From positions 1 to 64,000 of the forward strand of contig CAZYBC010000005.1 of assembly GCA_964645645.1 (NCBI GenBank): DNA of 64,000 nt, given 5' to 3'. Made by a program: the position numbers and the translations under genes. The stretch is from CAZYBC01 sp964645645. Its GTDB lineage: Bacteria; Patescibacteriota; Microgenomatia; UBA1400; PJMF01. Positions 59,691 through 64,000 of this stretch are shown in pieces (positions within the stretch are counted from its first letter, which is position 1; each line of letters opens with the position of its first letter). Below the pieces are notes generated by a model. That model was not told where the DNA came from. It ran no database searches and was given only the letters and a program-made list of their open reading frames with translations.

Positions 59691-61316
59691 ATGTTAAAAA
59701 ATTTTTTATCTAAATTTTTATTAATGATTTTTTTAATTTTTAGTATTATTTTTTTGCTCAAACCTTATTTAAGCACAACTTTTCCTTATACCCATGATGG
59801 CATGAATCATTTAGCAAGATTTGCTAATTATAAAATTGCTTTACGTGAAGGACAGTTTCCACCACGTTTAGCCCCAAATTTACTTAATCATTATGCTTAC
59901 CCAGTTTTTAATTACAATTATCCATTAGCAAATATTTTATCTTTACCTTTTTCAATTATCGGTTTTAATTATGAATTAACTTTTAAAATTATAGTTGTTT
60001 TTAGCTTAATTTTAGCTTGCTTAGGTATAACTTTTTGGTTAAAAAGCCGAAAAGACAAGCTTACAATCGTTTTTTCTCTGGTGGTTTTTCTTCTAAATCC
60101 TTATTTAATTAACTTAATTTTTTTTAGAGGCAATATTGGTGAAATTTTAGCTTTATCATTATTACCGTGGTTATTTTATAGTTTGGAAAAATTTAAAACT
60201 AAATCAACCGTTAATTCATTTGATCTTTTACTATGGACAGCTTTTTTATTATCACACAACGTAACTGTTTTATTTGGTAGTGGCATATTAATAGTTTATG
60301 CCATTTTAATTTTCAAAAATAATTTACAAGCTTATAAAAAATTAGCTTTTGTTTTTATTGGCTCAATCTTATTAAGTTTGTGGTTTTGGTTACCGGCTCT
60401 TGCTGAAAAAAATCAAATTGTTTTAGATAATGCTAATTTAAATATTGATTTTCTTACTCACTTTCCAACTCTTAAAGAATTATTATTGGCACCTTTAGAA
60501 TTTGGTTTTTCTCGCGTTGGATCAGTTGATGATCTTAGTTTTAGTTTAGGATTAGTGCAAATTCTAATCATTGTTTTGAGTTTTATATTATTATTTATTA
60601 ATCAAAAATTTGCTCAAAAAAATAAATTTTTAATTATTTTAATTTTAGCTTGTTTAGTTTTTCAATTATCCTTGACTCAAAAAATTTGGCAGGTTTTACC
60701 ATTAGTCTCTTTTATTCAATTCCCTTGGCGTTTAACTTTATTCATTAGTATTTTAATTTTGCCTTTAGCAGCACAATTATGGCAATTTAATAAAATAAGA
60801 TTGATTTTATTATTCTTACTTTTAATTCAAATTATTAATTTAAGTCGTTTAAAACCAGCTGACCAATTTCATTATCAAAAAGTAGACTATGAAGCCTTTA
60901 GTCAAACTACTTCTACTCAAAATGAAAATTTAGCCAAAACTTTTAAATATCAAAATTTTGCTGATTGGCAACCAACTGCCAAAATTTTAAATGGGGAAGG
61001 GGAAATCAAAATTAATTATTGGTTTGGTTCCAAAAGAGAATATCAGCTGCATCTTACTACCGATGCAACTATTATTGAACCAAGCATGAATTATTTAGGT
61101 TGGCAAACCTGGGCCAATCAACAAAAAATTTCTTATTTTGATAATGAACAAATTGCAGGCAGAATTGCTTATCAACTTAAAGCTGGTGATTATTTAATTA
61201 AAACTAAATTTACCCAACAAACCCCAGCCCGCTTAATTGGCAACTTTGTGAGCCTTAGTGCTGGCCTTATTTATTTAATTTTATTATTTAAAAATAAATA
61301 TGCTAAAAAAAATTAG
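59691..61316 (+). CDS. Polytopic membrane protein, PTPS-related/GT-C-like
   Basis: A 541-aa membrane protein similar in motif order to the gene at 32912: FPYTHDGMNHLARFANYKIAL, FPPRLAPNLLNHYAYPVFNYNYPLA, FRGNIGEILALSLLPWL and FIQFPWRLTLFISIL. About twelve helices, then a soluble region (about 405-515) that reads like an extracytoplasmic beta-rich tail. It is probably a GT-C-like glycan enzyme. The pair at opposite ends of the array suggests duplication with divergence. It overlaps the next gene by 17 nt. Confidence 0.78.
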   Translation: MLKNFLSKFLLMIFLIFSIIFLLKPYLSTTFPYTHDGMNHLARFANYKIALREGQFPPRLAPNLLNHYAYPVFNYNYPLANILSLPFSIIGFNYELTFKIIVVFSLILACLGITFWLKSRKDKLTIVFSLVVFLLNPYLINLIFFRGNIGEILALSLLPWLFYSLEKFKTKSTVNSFDLLLWTAFLLSHNVTVLFGSGILIVYAILIFKNNLQAYKKLAFVFIGSILLSLWFWLPALAEKNQIVLDNANLNIDFLTHFPTLKELLLAPLEFGFSRVGSVDDLSFSLGLVQILIIVLSFILLFINQKFAQKNKFLIILILACLVFQLSLTQKIWQVLPLVSFIQFPWRLTLFISILILPLAAQLWQFNKIRLILLFLLLIQIINLSRLKPADQFHYQKVDYEAFSQTTSTQNENLAKTFKYQNFADWQPTAKILNGEGEIKINYWFGSKREYQLHLTTDATIIEPSMNYLGWQTWANQQKISYFDNEQIAGRIAYQLKAGDYLIKTKFTQQTPARLIGNFVSLSAGLIYLILLFKNKYAKKN

Positions 61317-62454
61317 TCTTTGGTTTATTCTTTGGCGAATTGCCTTGTTTTTATTAGCAATAATAGCGCCTTATTTATTGATTTATCAGCCAAGTTTTCC
61401 TTATGCTGATAGTTTGTTGCCCAATACAAATCTTCCTCAATGGCTGTATTCTTTTGCCAATTTTGATGGCGTGCACTATTTAACTATTGCTAATAAAGGT
61501 TATATCGGGACTGGTTTAATTCAAGCTTTCTTTCCGGTTTATCCCTATTTAATTAGAATCTTAAGTTTTAAATACTTTTCTTTATTATTAACAGGCTTAA
61601 CTATTAGTAATTTAAGTGCTTGGCTATTATTAATTTTATGGTTTGCTAGTTTAAAAAAAATCTTCAATACTAAAATAGCCAACTTAGGCATCTTGGTTTT
61701 AATTTTTTCTCCTACGTCTTTCTTTTTAGGCAGTTTATATAATGAAAGTTTATTTTTAAGTTTAATTTTGGCTTGCTTTTTAGCTAGTAAAAAAAAGCAT
61801 TGGCTGTTAGCTGGCTTATTTGCTGGCCTAGCCAGCGCCACTAGAGTAGTGGGAATTTTCAGTTTATTAATTATTGTAATTGAAGCCTGGCAAAGTTTAG
61901 GTAAAAAAATGTTTAAAAACTGGCAAATCTACTTAAGTTTAATCTTAGCTAGCAGCGGTCTAATGGCTTATATGTGGTTTTTAAAAACTGAATTTGATGA
62001 CTATTTATACTTTTTACATGTTCAAAATCAATTTGGAGCAGGGAGACAAAGTCAGTTAATTTTGTTTCCTCAAGTAATTTGGCGATATAGCAAGATTTTA
62101 CTAACAGCTCGCCCAATTAATTGGAAATATTATAGTTATGTCCAAGATTTAATCATTAGTCTTGGCGGATGCTTAATTTTACTTAAACAAATTTACCAAA
62201 TTGTTAAAGAAAAAAAATTAAATTCTCCAACTCTTAGTTTACTTATTTTTTCAACAGCTTGCTTTTTTTTACCCAGTTTAACAGGTACTTTTTCTAGTAT
62301 GCCTAGATATCTTTTAGCTTGCCCAAGCATTTTTATATTTATTGCTAACTGGCTTCATCAACATTCCAAGTGGCAGATTTTATATTTTAGTATTAGTATA
62401 GGACTACTTATTATTAACACTATTTTATTTATCCAAGGTTATTGGGTAGCTTAA
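61300..62454 (+). CDS. PIG-V/Gpi18-like membrane mannosyltransferase
   Basis: This 384-aa polytopic protein has the pattern of the bacterial PIG-V-like (COG5542/GT76-type) group: LWFILWRIALFLL in helix 1, FANFDGVHYLTIANKGY (the acidic DGxHYxxIAxxGY loop), FFPVYPYLIR, and LASATRVVGIFSL in a later helix. In eukaryotes PIG-V adds the second mannose to GPI anchors; in bacteria the acceptor is unknown. It presumably uses polyprenyl-phosphate mannose, which the Dpm1-GtrA fusion at 23360 could make. It overlaps the upstream gene by 17 nt and ends 4 nt before the epimerase gene. Confidence 0.84.
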   Translation: MLKKISLWFILWRIALFLLAIIAPYLLIYQPSFPYADSLLPNTNLPQWLYSFANFDGVHYLTIANKGYIGTGLIQAFFPVYPYLIRILSFKYFSLLLTGLTISNLSAWLLLILWFASLKKIFNTKIANLGILVLIFSPTSFFLGSLYNESLFLSLILACFLASKKKHWLLAGLFAGLASATRVVGIFSLLIIVIEAWQSLGKKMFKNWQIYLSLILASSGLMAYMWFLKTEFDDYLYFLHVQNQFGAGRQSQLILFPQVIWRYSKILLTARPINWKYYSYVQDLIISLGGCLILLKQIYQIVKEKKLNSPTLSLLIFSTACFFLPSLTGTFSSMPRYLLACPSIFIFIANWLHQHSKWQILYFSISIGLLIINTILFIQGYWVA

Positions 62455-62458
62455 ATTT

Positions 62459-63373
62459 ATGCAAAAACTTAACATTATTGTGACTGGTGGGTCTGGTTTT
62501 TTAGGCAGACATTTATTAAGAGCTTTATCAGCCGCCGGACATCAAGTAAAAAATATTGATCTTAAAGAAAATCCGGAATTTCCGACAACTATTGCTGATG
62601 TAAGAGATCAAGAAAGAATGTTAGCTGAAGTTAAAAATGCTGATGCGGTTTTCCATTTAGCCAGCCTAATTGAAGCTGGTGAATCTGTTAAAGAACCAGC
62701 CAAATTTATTGATTACAACATTAATGGCACTTTAAATATTTTAGAGGCAATGCGCCAAAATAACATTAAAACTTTTTTATTTTCTTCCAGTGCCGCCATC
62801 TATGGAGAACCTTTAAAAACCCCCATTAAAGAAGATGATCGCTATTTACCCATTAATCCTTATGGCATGACTAAATTAGCCATGGAAGGTCTATTAGCTA
62901 GTTATGTCAAAGCCCACGGTTTTACTGGCGTAGCTTTACGCTATTTTAATCTTTACGGCCCAGAAGAACATCATATCCCTGAAACTCACGCCATCCCTCG
63001 TTTTATTGAACAAATTAAAAATGAACAAGAAGTCACAGTTTGGGGTGACGGCCAACATCAACGTGATTTTGTTTATGTCTTAGATATTGTTGAAGCTCAC
63101 TTAAAAGCCTTAAATTATGCTTTAAAACACCCTCAGCAATATCATTATTTCAATCTGTCTGGCGCTAATGCTACAAAAGTGATTGACGTCATTAAAATTT
63201 TAGAAAAATTAATTGCTAAAAAAGCAATTATTAAACACTTTCCAGATCGACCGGGAGACCCCAGAGTGTTAATTGCTGATGATAGTAAAGCTAAAAAAGA
63301 ATTAAATTGGCAAGCCCAAGTTAAAATTGAAGAAGGCTTAAAAAAAACAGTTGAATATTTTGCTAAAAAATAG
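62459..63373 (+). CDS. NAD-dependent sugar-nucleotide epimerase/dehydratase, GalE-like
   Basis: A 304-aa extended SDR: VTGGSGFLGRHLLRAL, VFHLASLIEAGESVKEP, FSSSAAIYGEP, YxxxK in YGMTKLAMEG, LRYFNLYGPEEHHI, and WGDGQHQRDFVYVLDIVEAH. The ordering fits UDP-hexose 4-epimerases; the C-terminal PGDPRVLIADDSKAKKELNW is also usual. It would supply a nucleotide sugar, perhaps UDP-galactose or an N-acetyl form, for the array. It ends with an 11-nt convergent overlap with the partial GT2 gene. Exact substrate cannot be set. Confidence 0.87.
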   Translation: MQKLNIIVTGGSGFLGRHLLRALSAAGHQVKNIDLKENPEFPTTIADVRDQERMLAEVKNADAVFHLASLIEAGESVKEPAKFIDYNINGTLNILEAMRQNNIKTFLFSSSAAIYGEPLKTPIKEDDRYLPINPYGMTKLAMEGLLASYVKAHGFTGVALRYFNLYGPEEHHIPETHAIPRFIEQIKNEQEVTVWGDGQHQRDFVYVLDIVEAHLKALNYALKHPQQYHYFNLSGANATKVIDVIKILEKLIAKKAIIKHFPDRPGDPRVLIADDSKAKKELNWQAQVKIEEGLKKTVEYFAKK

Positions 63374-63998
63374 CCTTTAATAAACCACTTAAATTTTTTA
63401 GTCTTTCTAAAAAAATGCCTGGAGCATATTTAATTTTTTGACTAATAGACCAATTTTTAGCAATTACTAGACACCAGTTTTTTAGATCTAACCAAGCTTT
63501 ATAAATTGGCTTTTTAGATGATGTTTGCTGACCTAAATGGATAACTTCTACACTTTTAATAGCTAAATTTTTATAACCTTTTTTATCAAATCTTAATCCA
63601 AGATCAATATCTTCTAAATAAGAACCAAATTTTTCATCAAATAAGCCCACTTCTTCTAAAGCGAAACGGTTAAATAGTACAACAGCTGCATTAAAACTAT
63701 TACTAATAGTAAATTCAGCTAATTGATGATTGGGTATAGCTTTACCAATTGGTAAAACGATAACTCCCAAAGATTCTATTTCGCCTTTAGAATTCTTTAT
63801 TAAAGGAGAAATTGTTCCAAGTTTAATTTGTTGATTTTTCTGATAATTTTTAGCTTCTTTAATTAAATTTTCTAACCAGCCATTTGATAAAATTACGTCA
63901 TCATTTACTGTTCCTAACAAATCTCCAGTAGCCCTTTTTAAACCGATATTAACGGTCTTAACAAAACCTTTGTTTTTTTCAATTTGAATAAAAATTAC
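63363..63998 (-). CDS. GT2 glycosyltransferase, C-terminal part, truncated by window edge
   Basis: The minus-strand frame stays open to the right edge, so the N-terminus is missing. The visible part reads KNKGFVKTVNIGLKRATGD, then LLGTVNDDVILSNGWLEN (NDD metal site), FNAAVVLFNRFALEEVGLFDEKFGSYLEDIDLGLRF, matching the WbbL-like GT2 group also represented at 47620. Internal TTG/ATG codons are not real starts. The C-terminal end (about 55 residues) is basic and may contact the membrane. It begins a leftward gene beyond the array, converging with the epimerase gene by 11 nt. Confidence 0.87.
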   Translation of the reverse strand, partial: VIFIQIEKNKGFVKTVNIGLKRATGDLLGTVNDDVILSNGWLENLIKEAKNYQKNQQIKLGTISPLIKNSKGEIESLGVIVLPIGKAIPNHQLAEFTISNSFNAAVVLFNRFALEEVGLFDEKFGSYLEDIDLGLRFDKKGYKNLAIKSVEVIHLGQQTSSKKPIYKAWLDLKNWCLVIAKNWSISQKIKYAPGIFLERLKNLSGLLKAIF

Positions 63999-64000
63999 TT

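Overview
The window is AT-rich, gene-dense bacterial DNA that most resembles a Candidate Phyla Radiation (Patescibacteria) genome, probably of the Microgenomates group. The grounds are very short intergenic gaps, few Shine-Dalgarno sites, small membrane-anchored proteins, DUF3048 and LCP proteins, and an unusually large set of membrane glycosyltransferases. That lineage is an inference. TGA acts as a stop (ends of secD and trmD), so the glycine-recoded code of Gracilibacteria/Absconditabacteria is excluded.

Left third (1-18204) is housekeeping. It opens with the 3' end of an IS1595/ISXO2-type transposase, then frr, an RseP-type protease, a DUF3048 protein, a winged-helix/nucleotidyltransferase-like regulator, secD - HAD-like gene - secF, a CCA-adding enzyme divergent from recJ, a membrane-anchored DsbA-like protein, prmC, a thioredoxin-CcdA fusion, a membrane cyclophilin divergent from a CapA-type protein, a secreted coiled-coil gene broken by one in-frame TAA, a tRNA-Gln(CTG), and a tail-to-tail response regulator/histidine kinase pair.

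Middle (18263-32770, mostly minus strand) makes and attaches surface glycan: GT-C membrane glycosyltransferases, polyprenyl-phosphate sugar synthases (GT2), Gmd, an Rmd-like reductase, Ugd, RmlB and RmlD-like enzymes, and an LCP attachment enzyme. trmD and a VapBC toxin-antitoxin pair are embedded here.

Right half (32912-64000, almost all plus strand) is one long glycosyltransferase array: a Wzx-like flippase, about twelve polytopic GT-C-like proteins in several recognisable subfamilies, GT2 and GT4 enzymes, a GT2-GT39 fusion and an epimerase, ending in a partial GT2. The two arms diverge from 32771-32911. My reading is that the cluster makes nucleotide sugars, moves them to polyprenyl phosphate, flips them, and polymerises and decorates a surface glycan outside the membrane, with LCP attachment.

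The most unusual structural signal is promoter layout. Several genes have a -10 hexamer, often with an upstream TGn, ending 6-10 nt before the ATG, which predicts leaderless or nearly leaderless mRNAs. Two divergent pairs (cca/recJ and cyclophilin/capA) appear to share one symmetric -10 element inside an 18-bp intergenic gap. Other notable points are a perfect 25-bp-arm inverted repeat at 3874-3943, the nonsense-split gene at 15830-16555, and repeated 11-nt gene overlaps in the GT-C array.
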